From DATLNM01 sp035536775 (lineage in GTDB: Bacteria > Actinomycetota > CADDZG01 > WHSQ01): a stretch of 64,000 nucleotides of DNA. The stretch is from NCBI GenBank assembly GCA_035536775.1, contig DATLNM010000054.1:114046-178045 (forward strand). The letters run 5' to 3'. The notes under the pieces are model-generated. The model was not told where the DNA came from. It saw only the letters and a list, made by a program, of their open reading frames with translations, and did not search any database. A program made the position numbers and the translations under genes. Positions 51,586 through 59,796 of the stretch are shown piece after piece. Within the stretch, counting starts at the first letter, position 1. Every line of letters starts with the position of its first letter.

Positions 51586-52385
51586 TGGACGAAGTCCCCG
51601 CGCCTGCAGAGAACGAGACCGCTGGACCCGAGGTCGGCTCGGCAGTGACGCCGACGACGGAGCCCAAGCGCGAGGGATCGCTCGACGTGCACCTGCGCCT
51701 GCTGCGCTTCAACCCCGAGACGGATGCCGAACCTCATTTCGAGGATTACCACGTGCAGGCAGATCCGATGGATCGCTTGCTCGACTGCCTGCACTCGGTG
51801 AAGTGGTACCACGACTCCTCACTGTCTATGCGGCGTTCGTGTGCGCACGGGATCTGTGGCTCCGACGCGATGCTGATCAACGGCGTCAACGCGCTCGCTT
51901 GCAAGGTCCTCGTGAAAGACCTGAAGCAACCTGTAACCGTTGAGCCCATACGGGGGCTGCCTGTGGTCCGAGACTTCGTCGTCGACATGGAGCCGTTCTT
52001 CGCGGGTTACCGGGCGGTCAAACCGTGGCTGATCACGGACTCGGACGACAAGGAACCGCCCCGCGAACGTATCCAGTCCCCCGAAGACCGAGAGCTTTTC
52101 GACGACACGACCAAGTGCATCCTGTGCGCCGCTTGCACAACGTCGTGCCCGATCTTCTGGTCCGACGAGGAGTACGTAGGTCCCGCGGCGATCGTGAACG
52201 CGCACCGATTCATATTCGACTCGCGCGACTCGGGGGGACGGGAGCGGCTCGAGATCCTCTCCCGCAAGGACGGCGCGTTCAAATGCCGCACGGCATTCAA
52301 CTGCACCGCCGCATGCCCACGCGGCATCAAGGTTACGAAGGCGATCCAGGAGGTGAAGAGAGCCGCCCTGTTCGAGTCGTTCTGA
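51585..52385 (+). CDS. sdhB: Succinate dehydrogenase iron-sulfur subunit
   Basis: A 266-residue protein with a 2Fe-2S site (SCAHGICGSDAML...NALAC; the third position is Asp, as in E. coli SdhB), then CILCAACTTSCP and CRTAFNCTAACPRGI for the 4Fe-4S and 3Fe-4S clusters. An acidic Pro-rich extension of about 30 residues precedes the ferredoxin fold. It passes electrons from SdhA to the anchor. Confidence 0.95.
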   Translation: MDEVPAPAENETAGPEVGSAVTPTTEPKREGSLDVHLRLLRFNPETDAEPHFEDYHVQADPMDRLLDCLHSVKWYHDSSLSMRRSCAHGICGSDAMLINGVNALACKVLVKDLKQPVTVEPIRGLPVVRDFVVDMEPFFAGYRAVKPWLITDSDDKEPPRERIQSPEDRELFDDTTKCILCAACTTSCPIFWSDEEYVGPAAIVNAHRFIFDSRDSGGRERLEILSRKDGAFKCRTAFNCTAACPRGIKVTKAIQEVKRAALFESF

Positions 52386-52395
52386 TGAGGTCGCG

Positions 52396-52980
52396 ATGAA
52401 GCTCTTCATCCGTTGGACGATCCTTGTGATCATCCTGATCCTGGCCTACCCCGCATGGCTCGGCTACCAGATCTGGTCTCAGTCCCACAACGACGAGTTG
52501 CATTCCGCAGACGCGATCGTCGTCCTCGGAGCCGCCCAGTACGACGGTGATCCGTCCCCGATCCTCAAGGCGAGACTCGACCACGCGATCTACCTCTACG
52601 ACGAAGGCTTCTCGGCGACGGTCTTCGTGACGGGCGGCAAGCAGCCGGGCGACCGCTTCACCGAGGCCGAGGCCGGCCGCATGTACCTCGAGTCCAACGA
52701 TGTCCCGCCTGAGGACATCGTCGCGGAGGCTGGCGACACGACGCTCGAGAGCCTGCAGCAGGTCGAAGCCGCGTCCGAGGGCCGGGGCATCGAGTCGGTG
52801 CTCCTTGTCTCCGACCCACTCCACTCGGAGCGCATCAAGCGCATGGCGGTCGATCTCGGCTTGGATGCGTACACCAGCCCGGCCTCATACCTCGAGCTCG
52901 ACCGTTCACGTGCAACCAAGGCGAGGGAGCTGGTGCGGGAGATAGCATCGTTGCTCGCCTACGAGCTCCTCGGGAGGTAG
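52396..52980 (+). CDS. YdcF/DUF218 (ElyC/SanA-like) membrane-anchored protein
   Basis: A 194-residue protein with one N-terminal helix (about 7-26) and a DUF218 domain: ADAIVVLGAAQYDGDPSP, FVTGGKQPGDRFTEAEAGRMYL, EAGDTTLESLQQV and LLVSDPLHSERIKRMA. Relatives such as SanA and ElyC affect envelope integrity; the biochemical role is unknown. It starts 10 bases after sdhB and is probably co-transcribed, without obvious functional link. Confidence 0.85.
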   Translation: MKLFIRWTILVIILILAYPAWLGYQIWSQSHNDELHSADAIVVLGAAQYDGDPSPILKARLDHAIYLYDEGFSATVFVTGGKQPGDRFTEAEAGRMYLESNDVPPEDIVAEAGDTTLESLQQVEAASEGRGIESVLLVSDPLHSERIKRMAVDLGLDAYTSPASYLELDRSRATKARELVREIASLLAYELLGR

Positions 52981-53122
52981 CGGCGGCGCCCCGTCGGGAA
53001 CCAGTCACGCACCGTCATTCTTGTGTCGCAGAGACAACTAATCCTGGCATAGAGCCTTATAGAAGCGGGAATCATAGAGGCCCGCTGTACGCTAAGGACA
53101 ATATGAGCATGGTGAAAACGGC

Positions 53123-53956
53123 ATGAACATGCGAGAGACGATCCTCGCGGCGCTACGGCGTGATCCCGATCTCCTTCCCAAGATCACCGAATCCCTCCGG
53201 GGCAGGATCGAAGAAGACCAAGGACGCATGTCCTCTGTGGTCCAGGCTGCCGGCGCGCTCGAGCCGGTCCTCGCCGATGTCATGGACAAACGGCCCTCGA
53301 AGCTCAAGAAGCTCGGGCTCAGGAGCGCGCAGGTCGTGGCGAGCCTTGCATCGGACGACGGACGCTCGAACCGTCGCCTTGCAGCCATCGCGAGCGGCAC
53401 CACCGTCGGGATCGTCTTCATCGACGTCGCTGGCTTCACGCGTCTCACCGAAGCTGAGGGTGATGCAAGAGCAGTTGCTCTCCTCAGACGGCTCGCCGGC
53501 ATCGTCGAACGCAAGGCTCGATCGGAGCAGGGCGAGGTCGTCAAGCATCTCGGTGACGGCTTCCTCGTAGCGTTTCCCTCCGCGGTACGGGCGATCAACG
53601 GCGCCCTCGGGATCCAGGACGCGATCGCGCGCGAGGCGCGCCGCGACCCTGGGTTCAAGATCAAGGTCCGCGCCTCCGTGCACGCAGGCGAGCCGCTGGT
53701 CCAGGGCGACGACCTCCTGGGCCACGACGTCAACCTCGCGGCGCGCTTGCTCGACCATTGCAAGCCCGGTGGAGTCCTGGTGTCCGAGGCCGCCAAGGAG
53801 CTCGCAGAGAAGCGCACGAAGAAGATCGAGTTCGCGGGGCGCCGAAACGTCAAGATACGCGGCCTGAGCTCGAAGGTTGCGGTCTACCCCGTGCACGGCG
53901 TCGCACGCCCGGACAAGATCGACCCCACGCCCAAGGCAGCTACAGCCAGGGGCTAG
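53123..53956 (+). CDS. Class III adenylate/guanylate cyclase
   Basis: A 277-residue soluble protein. Residues 1-90 are helical and probably regulatory. Residues 95-275 are the cyclase domain with metal Asp in IVFIDVAGFTRL and HLGDGFLVAF, and GHDVNLAARLLDH, where the base- and ribose-contact residues lie. It differs from the copy at position 8 in its N-terminal region. A 7-codon frame (53103-53126) ending ATGA at this start could couple translation. Cyclic nucleotide type not settled. Confidence 0.85.
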   Translation: MNMRETILAALRRDPDLLPKITESLRGRIEEDQGRMSSVVQAAGALEPVLADVMDKRPSKLKKLGLRSAQVVASLASDDGRSNRRLAAIASGTTVGIVFIDVAGFTRLTEAEGDARAVALLRRLAGIVERKARSEQGEVVKHLGDGFLVAFPSAVRAINGALGIQDAIAREARRDPGFKIKVRASVHAGEPLVQGDDLLGHDVNLAARLLDHCKPGGVLVSEAAKELAEKRTKKIEFAGRRNVKIRGLSSKVAVYPVHGVARPDKIDPTPKAATARG

Positions 53957-53979
53957 AGCGCTCGGAGTACGCTGAGTCG

Positions 53980-54525
53980 ATGGAGGACGCGGTAGGGCGT
54001 TGGCGGCTGCCGTTCTTGATCGCCGCGACCCTCACTGTCATCGTCTGCAGCGCCGTCATCGCGTTGCCCGACACTTTCGTCGTCCATCTCGCGCGCTCTC
54101 GAAGGCTGACCGACTCACAAGCCGGTTGGGCGTACGGGCTGCTGGCGCTCGCGGCGGCCGGGCAGGCGTTGTACACGGGCTTCGTGGTTCTTTCCGAGCG
54201 AAACGCTGCGCGTCGACTCGAGCGAAAGATCGCGGGCGGCGACGGGGATCCCCGACTCGCTGCGGCGCGGGGCGTCGACGCCGACGCCGCAACCGCGAGC
54301 ATCTTGACGCTTGTGTATGGAGGAGCTGCTCTGTACCTGACGGGGGGCCGCGGGGGATTCTGGCTCTTCCCCTTGATCGCGGTCATTCAACTTGCGTGGT
54401 ACTACCGGACCTCCGGTGCAACGGCCCGCTGGCTCGCGCTGCAGGCCGATCCGGGATCCGAAGGTCGCCCCCATGACGGCGCGCCCTACACACCGCCGCT
54501 CGCGCGAGGTTCGGGCCCGAGTTAG
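53980..54525 (+). CDS. Small membrane protein, unknown
   Basis: A 181-residue protein with about four hydrophobic segments (10-30, 50-75, 108-122, 125-145), an internal cytoplasmic loop (ARRLERKIAGGDGDPR) and a Pro-rich C-terminal tail. No family recognised. ATG at 53980 lies 24 nt after the cyclase stop. The next gene starts at the base after its TAG, so it is in an operon with the acyl-CoA synthetase. Possibly a partner of the cyclase, but nothing in the sequence proves that. Confidence 0.6.
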   Translation: MEDAVGRWRLPFLIAATLTVIVCSAVIALPDTFVVHLARSRRLTDSQAGWAYGLLALAAAGQALYTGFVVLSERNAARRLERKIAGGDGDPRLAAARGVDADAATASILTLVYGGAALYLTGGRGGFWLFPLIAVIQLAWYYRTSGATARWLALQADPGSEGRPHDGAPYTPPLARGSGPS

Positions 54526-55983
54526 GTGTCGGGCGGCATAGGGGGGGCGGCACGCACAACCCCAGACGCGCCGGCACTCGTCACCATGAGCGGCGTCGTG
54601 TCCTTCCTCGAGCTGAACGAACGAGGCAAGGCAGTCGTCTCAGGCCTCCAAGACGCCGGGCTGTCCGCCGGCGATCGGGTCGGTGTGCTCTCACTCAACC
54701 GCCGAGAGGTCCTCGAGGTCACCACGGCAATGTTGCGAGCGGGACTCGTTCCGGTTCCGATCAGCCCTCTCGCGGCGCCGGCCGAGGTCGCGTATGTCAT
54801 CGAGGACTCGGGGTGCCGTTGGATGTTCGCCGACCGGCCCATCGAGGTCGGACCCACTGTCGCGGGATCGGTCACTTTCGGTGATGCATTCGAACGATTC
54901 GTGCACGACCACGCCGGGGCAGAGGTCGAGCTCAGCGATCACGTGCTCGGGCGTCCCTTCCACTACACGTCCGGGACGAGCGGACGGCCGAAGGGAGTGT
55001 GGGTGCCGCGCGCCCGGCCCGGCCAGGCCGCGGCGTTGTCGGAAGGTTTCCGGCAGGAGTGGGGTCTCAAGGAGGACGAGGTCCATATGGTGTGCTCTCC
55101 GCTTACGCATTCCGCACCGCACCGATTCGCAGTGAGGACCCTCGAAGCGGGTGGACGGGTGTATCTCCTCCCTCGTTTCGAGCCTGCGGACGCACTTGCA
55201 ACGATCGAGCTGCTCGGCGTCACGTCGACCTTCATGGTTCCGACCCATCTCGAACGCATCTTCTCGCTCGAAGAGCGGATCCTTCGGCGTCACGATCTCT
55301 CCTCGTTGCGCCTGCTCGTCCATGCGGGCGCCGCGGTACGCCCCGAAACCAAGCAACGCGCGATCGAGCTGTTCCCGCCGGGGTCGGTGTGGGAGTTCTA
55401 CGGAGCGACCGAGGGATTCGGAACGCGCATCTCCTCTGATGAATGGGTCACGCATCCCGGCAGTGTGGGAACGCCCCGAGCGCGCGCGAAGATCTCGATC
55501 AAAGACGACGAGGGGCAACAGCTGACTACCGGTGAGGTGGGGCGCGTCTGGATCGAGGATCCGGTCGCGGAGCCGTTCGAGTACTGGGGCGACCCCGAGC
55601 GCACCCGACGCGCCCGCGAGCGGAGCGCGTTCACCGTCGGTGATCTCGGGTGGCTGGATGCCGACGGCTACCTCTTTCTCGCCGGACGCGCCGACGACGT
55701 CATCATCACGGGGGGCGTCAACGTCAACCCGCGTGAGGTCGAGCTCGTGCTTATGGATCATCCCGGGGTGGATGAGGCTGTGGTCTACGGCGCGCCCGAC
55801 GACGAATGGGGTCAGATCGTGCACGCCGCCGTGGTTCCGGCTTTCGGTTCCCCTCTGGATGCCGAACTCTTGAGGGCATGGGCGCGTGCGCGGATGAGTG
55901 GGCCGAAGTGCCCGAAGGTCATCGAGATCGTAGATGAGCTCCCCAAGACGCCGACGGGCAAGGTTCGCCGTGCCCACAGCTAG
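54526..55983 (+). CDS. AMP-forming acyl-CoA synthetase/ligase
   Basis: A 485-residue ANL-superfamily enzyme that activates a carboxylic acid to acyl-AMP, then thioester. Motifs: HYTSGTSGRPKGV (P-loop), WEFYGATEG, TVGDLGWLDADGYLFLAGR and the C-terminal catalytic Lys in KTPTGKVRR. It is shorter than most fatty-acyl-CoA synthetases (about 520-550). GTG at 54526 follows directly on the TAG of the previous gene. Substrate unknown, though fatty or short-chain acids fit the region. Confidence 0.85.
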   Translation: MSGGIGGAARTTPDAPALVTMSGVVSFLELNERGKAVVSGLQDAGLSAGDRVGVLSLNRREVLEVTTAMLRAGLVPVPISPLAAPAEVAYVIEDSGCRWMFADRPIEVGPTVAGSVTFGDAFERFVHDHAGAEVELSDHVLGRPFHYTSGTSGRPKGVWVPRARPGQAAALSEGFRQEWGLKEDEVHMVCSPLTHSAPHRFAVRTLEAGGRVYLLPRFEPADALATIELLGVTSTFMVPTHLERIFSLEERILRRHDLSSLRLLVHAGAAVRPETKQRAIELFPPGSVWEFYGATEGFGTRISSDEWVTHPGSVGTPRARAKISIKDDEGQQLTTGEVGRVWIEDPVAEPFEYWGDPERTRRARERSAFTVGDLGWLDADGYLFLAGRADDVIITGGVNVNPREVELVLMDHPGVDEAVVYGAPDDEWGQIVHAAVVPAFGSPLDAELLRAWARARMSGPKCPKVIEIVDELPKTPTGKVRRAHS

Positions 55984-56572
55984 GAGCGCCTCGATTTCGA
56001 TCCTTACCCTTGGAGTCGCACTGGCTTTAGCGGCACCGGCGCGCGCTGCATGCTGTCCGTTGGAACGGATAGAGGTGATCGTCCCGGGACACCCTCCGCT
56101 CTCAGTTCTTGCGGACGAGCTAGATGCTCGCCTCGACGACGCGGACATGCACCTTCTCTACTGGCCGGTGTTCAACAACACAGCGAAGGGCGACCACCGA
56201 CCGACGGGTGATCTCGGCGAGCGCTACGAAGCGATCTACCGCCTCGAGGACACGGAGGGCGAAGCCTCCGTCGAGGCACGCGAAGTTCTTTATCCGTTCG
56301 CGGAGAACGGTCCCGTTGGATACACGCCACCCGGCCAGACGCAACGATTCGATCGTGGCGGTCGGGCACGACCTATCGAACCAGGCTGGCGGCCACTGAG
56401 CGAAGAAGTCGTCGTAGCGATCTTCGGCTCGTCGGAACGGGTCACGCCCTCGGGTCTGCTCGCTACGGCGCGCAGGGCCCGAGTGGGTGACACCTCACGG
56501 CTGTGGATCGCCGCCGGTCTCACACTCGGGCTGATCGTCTCGATCCGGCGGGTAGCAACCCGTCGTCCCTAG
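55970..56572 (+). CDS. Exported or anchored protein of unknown function
   Basis: About 200 residues: signal sequence (1-27, ends ARAACC), a globular part with WPVFNNTAKGDHRPTGDLGERY, and a C-terminal helix (about 178-192) followed by Arg-rich residues, so the C-terminus is probably a membrane anchor facing inward. No family recognised. GTG at 55970 starts within the acyl-CoA synthetase gene (14-nt overlap). It is convergent with the L,D-transpeptidase gene (4-nt stop overlap); that neighbour acts on the cell wall. Confidence 0.55.
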   Translation: MPTARSASISILTLGVALALAAPARAACCPLERIEVIVPGHPPLSVLADELDARLDDADMHLLYWPVFNNTAKGDHRPTGDLGERYEAIYRLEDTEGEASVEAREVLYPFAENGPVGYTPPGQTQRFDRGGRARPIEPGWRPLSEEVVVAIFGSSERVTPSGLLATARRARVGDTSRLWIAAGLTLGLIVSIRRVATRRP

Positions 56573-57387
56573 ATGATCTCTATCGGCGTCCCTACCGGCA
56601 GCATGGGCACCAGGCTCTCGATGTCTTCGTTGAGCAGGCGGATGCATCCATGGCTCGACCGGATGCCGACCGAGCTCGGATCGTTCGTCCCATGCAGGCC
56701 GACGACACCACCGCCAGCCCAATCGATCAAGACCTCGGAGAACCCGGACAGACCGTAGGCGAACGGGCCGTAGACGCCGGCGGGATCATCGGGTTCGAGC
56801 AGGACCGTGAGGTAGAAGCTACCCACGGGCGTGGGCGTCGCGCCCGTCCCCAGACCGACCGGCATGCGATCGACGAGGTCCGAGCCCTTCCACAAGGTGA
56901 GCTCGAAGCGAGATCTGTCCACCACGATGCGATACGAGGTCTTGCTCAGGACCACAGCTTCGGCGGGGATGAATCCGGTCGTGCCGTTGGGCCTTACGGG
57001 CAACAGCGCTTCGTACCAGGTTCCGTCGTCGGTCTCGACCGCAGGGTCCTCACCCGGACGAGCGGTGAGGAGGAACACCTGTGCTCCACCGTGCACATTG
57101 GTCTCGGCGAAGGTGGCGATCTCGAGCGCATCCAAGTCGGGCGCAACGCGCGCAGTGATGACCGGTGACGTGACGGTGGCGATGATGCTTCGCGGCTCGA
57201 CATACGAGAAACGGTCGAGGTGCGCGGCGTGTGGGGCCGAGGGGATCTGGAGGGCGCCGAAGGCCTCCTGGGCCGGATCTGTGTGATGGAGGGGTGGCGC
57301 GGTGATGATGCTGCCGACGAAGATCAGCAGCACCAGATACGGCAACACCAAGAACGGCAGCCACTTAGGTGGGGAGATCCGTTTCAT
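56569..57387 (-). CDS. L,D-transpeptidase (YkuD family), membrane-anchored
   Basis: A 272-residue protein with an N-terminal hydrophobic anchor (10-30), an SH3-like region (about 65-145) and a YkuD domain with His232 in LHGTNDP and the catalytic signature SSHGCIR (His246, Cys248, Arg250). It would crosslink peptidoglycan with 3-3 bonds. The start sits inside a perfect 16-bp inverted repeat, which may hide the ribosome binding site. Confidence 0.9.
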   Translation of the reverse strand: MKRISPPKWLPFLVLPYLVLLIFVGSIITAPPLHHTDPAQEAFGALQIPSAPHAAHLDRFSYVEPRSIIATVTSPVITARVAPDLDALEIATFAETNVHGGAQVFLLTARPGEDPAVETDDGTWYEALLPVRPNGTTGFIPAEAVVLSKTSYRIVVDRSRFELTLWKGSDLVDRMPVGLGTGATPTPVGSFYLTVLLEPDDPAGVYGPFAYGLSGFSEVLIDWAGGGVVGLHGTNDPSSVGIRSSHGCIRLLNEDIESLVPMLPVGTPIEII

Positions 57388-57401
57388 CTCCCCACCTAAG
57401 T
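57363..57401 (-). promoter_or_regulatory. Perfect 16-bp inverted repeat over the ldt start (RNA hairpin)
   Basis: Arms ACTTAGGTGGGGAGAT and ATCTCCCCACCTAAGT, 16 bases each, enclose 7 bases. On the minus-strand mRNA the 5' arm carries GGTGGGGAG and the first two bases of the ATG; the 3' arm covers codons 4-9. The hairpin would hide both ribosome binding site and start codon, and it lies just after the preceding gene's stop. Alternatively it limits read-through between the two genes. Confidence 0.8.
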
Positions 57402-57407
57402 TAGTGG

Positions 57408-58478
57408 CTATCCGGTGAATGCGGGGTTTCTGTTCACGGGTGCCGCCGGCGGTGCATCATCCAGCAGGCCGTTGCCCTCATCATCGTCGTTGCGGTCGTA
57501 TGACCCGGAGTTCGCCGGGTTTCCGTCTGTGTGACACCCAGGGTCGTTGATGTCCGAGAGCGAATCCTCGGCATCGTCGTTGTCGACACCATCGTCACAC
57601 TCTGCTGCGTCGGCCTCGTTGTCATCGTCCGGGTCGTAGGAACCGGAGTTCGTCGCGTCACCGTCGGTGTGACAACCGGGGTCGTCGGCGTCGGCAAGCG
57701 TGTCCTCTGCGTCGTTGTTGTCCCTGCCGTCGTCACACTGAGCGGGACCGGTCTGAGGGCCACCACCAAGAGCACAAGCAGCGGTTGCCTCAGAGTGCGA
57801 GACGATCAGGTCGATCCCACCGGGGGCCGTGATGTGGACACCATTTGTGAAGACCGTGTCGGATCCATCGGTGGTTCCACCGGTCGCCGGGTCCCAGTTG
57901 GTCTCCCAGAAAACGATCCTGATACCGAGCTGGTCGATCACGACCTGGTTCGGGGCGGGCGGGGGGAGAACCACTGCGGTGCCGGCGACGACAAGGTTCA
58001 CGATCCGCGCGGCGCTTCCGAACGTAATCGCATTCCCGTCACAAGCGGCGACGGACTCCGACTCGATGACGTCCGCGAGGATCTGATCGGTCACGGCTTG
58101 AAGGTCTTCAGTGATCGCATGGCCGCGCGCGTTCCACTTCGTCGGTAGTCCGGGGCTCTGCGCTTCCATCACTGCTTGCAAGAGCGCGTCCTGAGTTGCT
58201 TCCTTGCTCGCATCAGCGGACACCGAAGCGGTGAACGACGTTGCCAGCGGATCCGCCGGAACGACGAGGACTGCATCGTCGGCATGGCCGTCGGCGATCG
58301 ATGCTGAGACGGCTGGCTGAGCCTCGATAGGCACCGGACCCGACAGCTGAACGCCGTAAGCAGAGGTTGTCGCCGATGAGACTGTCTCTCCCGACGCGCT
58401 TCCACCTCCTACTGCGACGGCGAACGTGGCGAGCACGAGGGCCGCAAGGTATGCACTGAATTTCCTGTTTATCTGCAC
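57408..58478 (-). CDS. Secreted protein with choice-of-anchor-P-like domain and two Asp/Cys repeats
   Basis: A 356-residue secreted protein: signal peptide (1-30), a beta-rich domain (35-235) resembling the choice-of-anchor P group, and two 46-residue repeats starting at Cys248 and Cys294. Each repeat has CDDGxDNxDAED...DPGCHTDG...NSGSYD, similar to the CSDGxDNDGDG...DPGC modules of secreted proteins that bind calcium through Asp/Asn loops with a disulfide. The tail ends in Pro/Ala. No sortase motif. Surface adhesion or calcium binding is inferred from the repeats. It precedes ldt on the same strand. Confidence 0.65.
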   Translation of the reverse strand: MQINRKFSAYLAALVLATFAVAVGGGSASGETVSSATTSAYGVQLSGPVPIEAQPAVSASIADGHADDAVLVVPADPLATSFTASVSADASKEATQDALLQAVMEAQSPGLPTKWNARGHAITEDLQAVTDQILADVIESESVAACDGNAITFGSAARIVNLVVAGTAVVLPPPAPNQVVIDQLGIRIVFWETNWDPATGGTTDGSDTVFTNGVHITAPGGIDLIVSHSEATAACALGGGPQTGPAQCDDGRDNNDAEDTLADADDPGCHTDGDATNSGSYDPDDDNEADAAECDDGVDNDDAEDSLSDINDPGCHTDGNPANSGSYDRNDDDEGNGLLDDAPPAAPVNRNPAFTG

Positions 58479-58693
58479 CGGGATCTCCTTCAGAAGATGT
58501 GGCTAGAGGTGTGGCGGGGCTTTCTCCACTTAACCCTCCACTTACCCATTGTTCGCTTGTCGACCCCTCTCATGGTTGGTCGCGCTTTTCGCGCATGAAA
58601 TCCAAGCGCATAAGGCACTTGAAGCCGAACGCCTAGAAAGCTCGGCTAGGGAAGCTCGACGATCGTCGATGCATCACCATCAGGGGAGGCCCA
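58479..58693. other. Gene-free divergent region
   Basis: About 215 bases between the secreted repeat protein and the SRPBCC-like gene hold no supported gene. The region is AT-richer than surrounding coding DNA and must hold both promoters. The plus-strand gene has GGGGAGG eight bases before its GTG. Confidence 0.4.
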
Positions 58694-59119
58694 GTGCGTC
58701 TGAGAATGCAAAAGATGCAAGTTGCCGCGCCCATAAAGATCGTGTTCGCCGTGATGTCAGGCGAACAGAGACCGCGAAGCGATCGCAAATTTCTCCAATT
58801 CGAGACACGCTGGCGGGGACGAAAGTTGCAAATGGGTGAATCCGTGACGTTCCAGGCACCCGACCGCATCTCCTATCGATGGACCATGGGTCCGCTGCTC
58901 GAGGTTAGGGAAGAGGTGATGCTCGAGGAAACCGGGGCCGAAAAGACCGTTATGACCTTCGTAGGCCGATTCGAGCCGCCTAAGGGAGTGGTGGGATGGT
59001 TCCGAGGCGCGACCGTCGTACGCCGGGTCCTCGACCGTTTCGTCCACAATTACATCGCAGAAGGGAAGCTCTCGGCGGAGGCGCTATTCGTCCGCGTAGG
59101 GGTTGCCCCGATCGCTTAG
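58694..59119 (+). CDS. SRPBCC (START-like) fold protein
   Basis: A 141-residue protein beginning with the MQVAAPIKIVFAVMS strand-helix of the SRPBCC fold, with later beta strands (ISYRWTMGPLLEVREEVMLEE, TVMTFVGRFEPP) and a C-terminal helix. Such proteins bind hydrophobic ligands. No catalytic residues identified. GTG at 58694 fits the family start and has a good ribosome binding site. Confidence 0.65.
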   Translation: MRLRMQKMQVAAPIKIVFAVMSGEQRPRSDRKFLQFETRWRGRKLQMGESVTFQAPDRISYRWTMGPLLEVREEVMLEETGAEKTVMTFVGRFEPPKGVVGWFRGATVVRRVLDRFVHNYIAEGKLSAEALFVRVGVAPIA

Positions 59120-59123
59120 AGCC

Positions 59124-59144
59124 GAAAGGGTTGGAAACCCTTTC
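59124..59144 (+). terminator. Hairpin between SRPBCC gene and sigma factor gene
   Basis: GAAAGGGTT and AACCCTTTC, 9-bp perfect arms around GGA, start 5 bases after the SRPBCC stop. There is no T-tract, so an intrinsic terminator is uncertain; it may be an RNA leader hairpin of the sigma factor transcript. Confidence 0.4.
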
Positions 59145-59217
59145 CAGGGGTATCCTCCTCTTAAGGTCGCATAGTTCAAACACGAGCTAGGGGCCGCTTT
59201 AAGCGAGGGGGTGGCCA

Positions 59218-59796
59218 ATGGCCACCGAACAAATATCGGGCGGATCTCCCACTAATCAGAGCGACATTCTCTTGGTCGCGGGCCTCGCCAGACACGACGA
59301 AGCATCGCTCAAGATGTTGATGGACACGTGCGGACGATTCGTCTACGGCAAGGCTCTTCAGATCGTGCGCGAACCGCACCTTGCCGAAGAGATCGCGCAG
59401 GACACATTGCTAACACTGTGGTGGAACTCCGAACGTTTCGACATCACCAAGGGCACCCTAAAGGCCTTTCTCATGGGCGTCGCTCGCTATAAGGCGATCG
59501 ACGTCGTGCGTCACCAAGAAGTCATCCGAGCCAAGGATGCGCTCCTTGCGAGGACGGAGAGCTTCTTCCACACGCCTGCAGCAGATGGGCAGGTCGTGGA
59601 CTCGATGCTCATGAAGGACGCGATCTCGACACTTCCGCTAGCGAAGCGCGAGGTCATGTTCCTTGCCTACTACAAAGGCTTGACGTATCGAGAGGTCGCG
59701 CTCCAACTCGACATCCCCGAAGCAACGGTGCGCACCCGCGCGCGCGACTCACTCATCAGGCTGAGGTCGGTCCTTGCCCTTCCGAAAGCAGGTTGA
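59218..59796 (+). CDS. RNA polymerase sigma-70-family factor (ECF-like)
   Basis: A 192-residue sigma factor with region 2 (about 20-95; EIAQDTLLTLWWNSERFD) and region 4 (about 130-185; STLPLAKREVMFLAYYKGLTYREVALQLDIPEATVRTRARDSL). It directs RNA polymerase to special promoters. Its last codons overlap the next gene by 4 nt (TTGA), so it is made together with a GAF-ANTAR protein. No anti-sigma factor gene is adjacent. Confidence 0.9.
   Translation: MATEQISGGSPTNQSDILLVAGLARHDEASLKMLMDTCGRFVYGKALQIVREPHLAEEIAQDTLLTLWWNSERFDITKGTLKAFLMGVARYKAIDVVRHQEVIRAKDALLARTESFFHTPAADGQVVDSMLMKDAISTLPLAKREVMFLAYYKGLTYREVALQLDIPEATVRTRARDSLIRLRSVLALPKAG

Noticed and set aside
59124..59144. Strong intrinsic terminator after the SRPBCC gene
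   Set aside because: The hairpin is perfect but is followed by CAGGGGTATCC rather than a run of T, so it is listed only as a low-confidence terminator.
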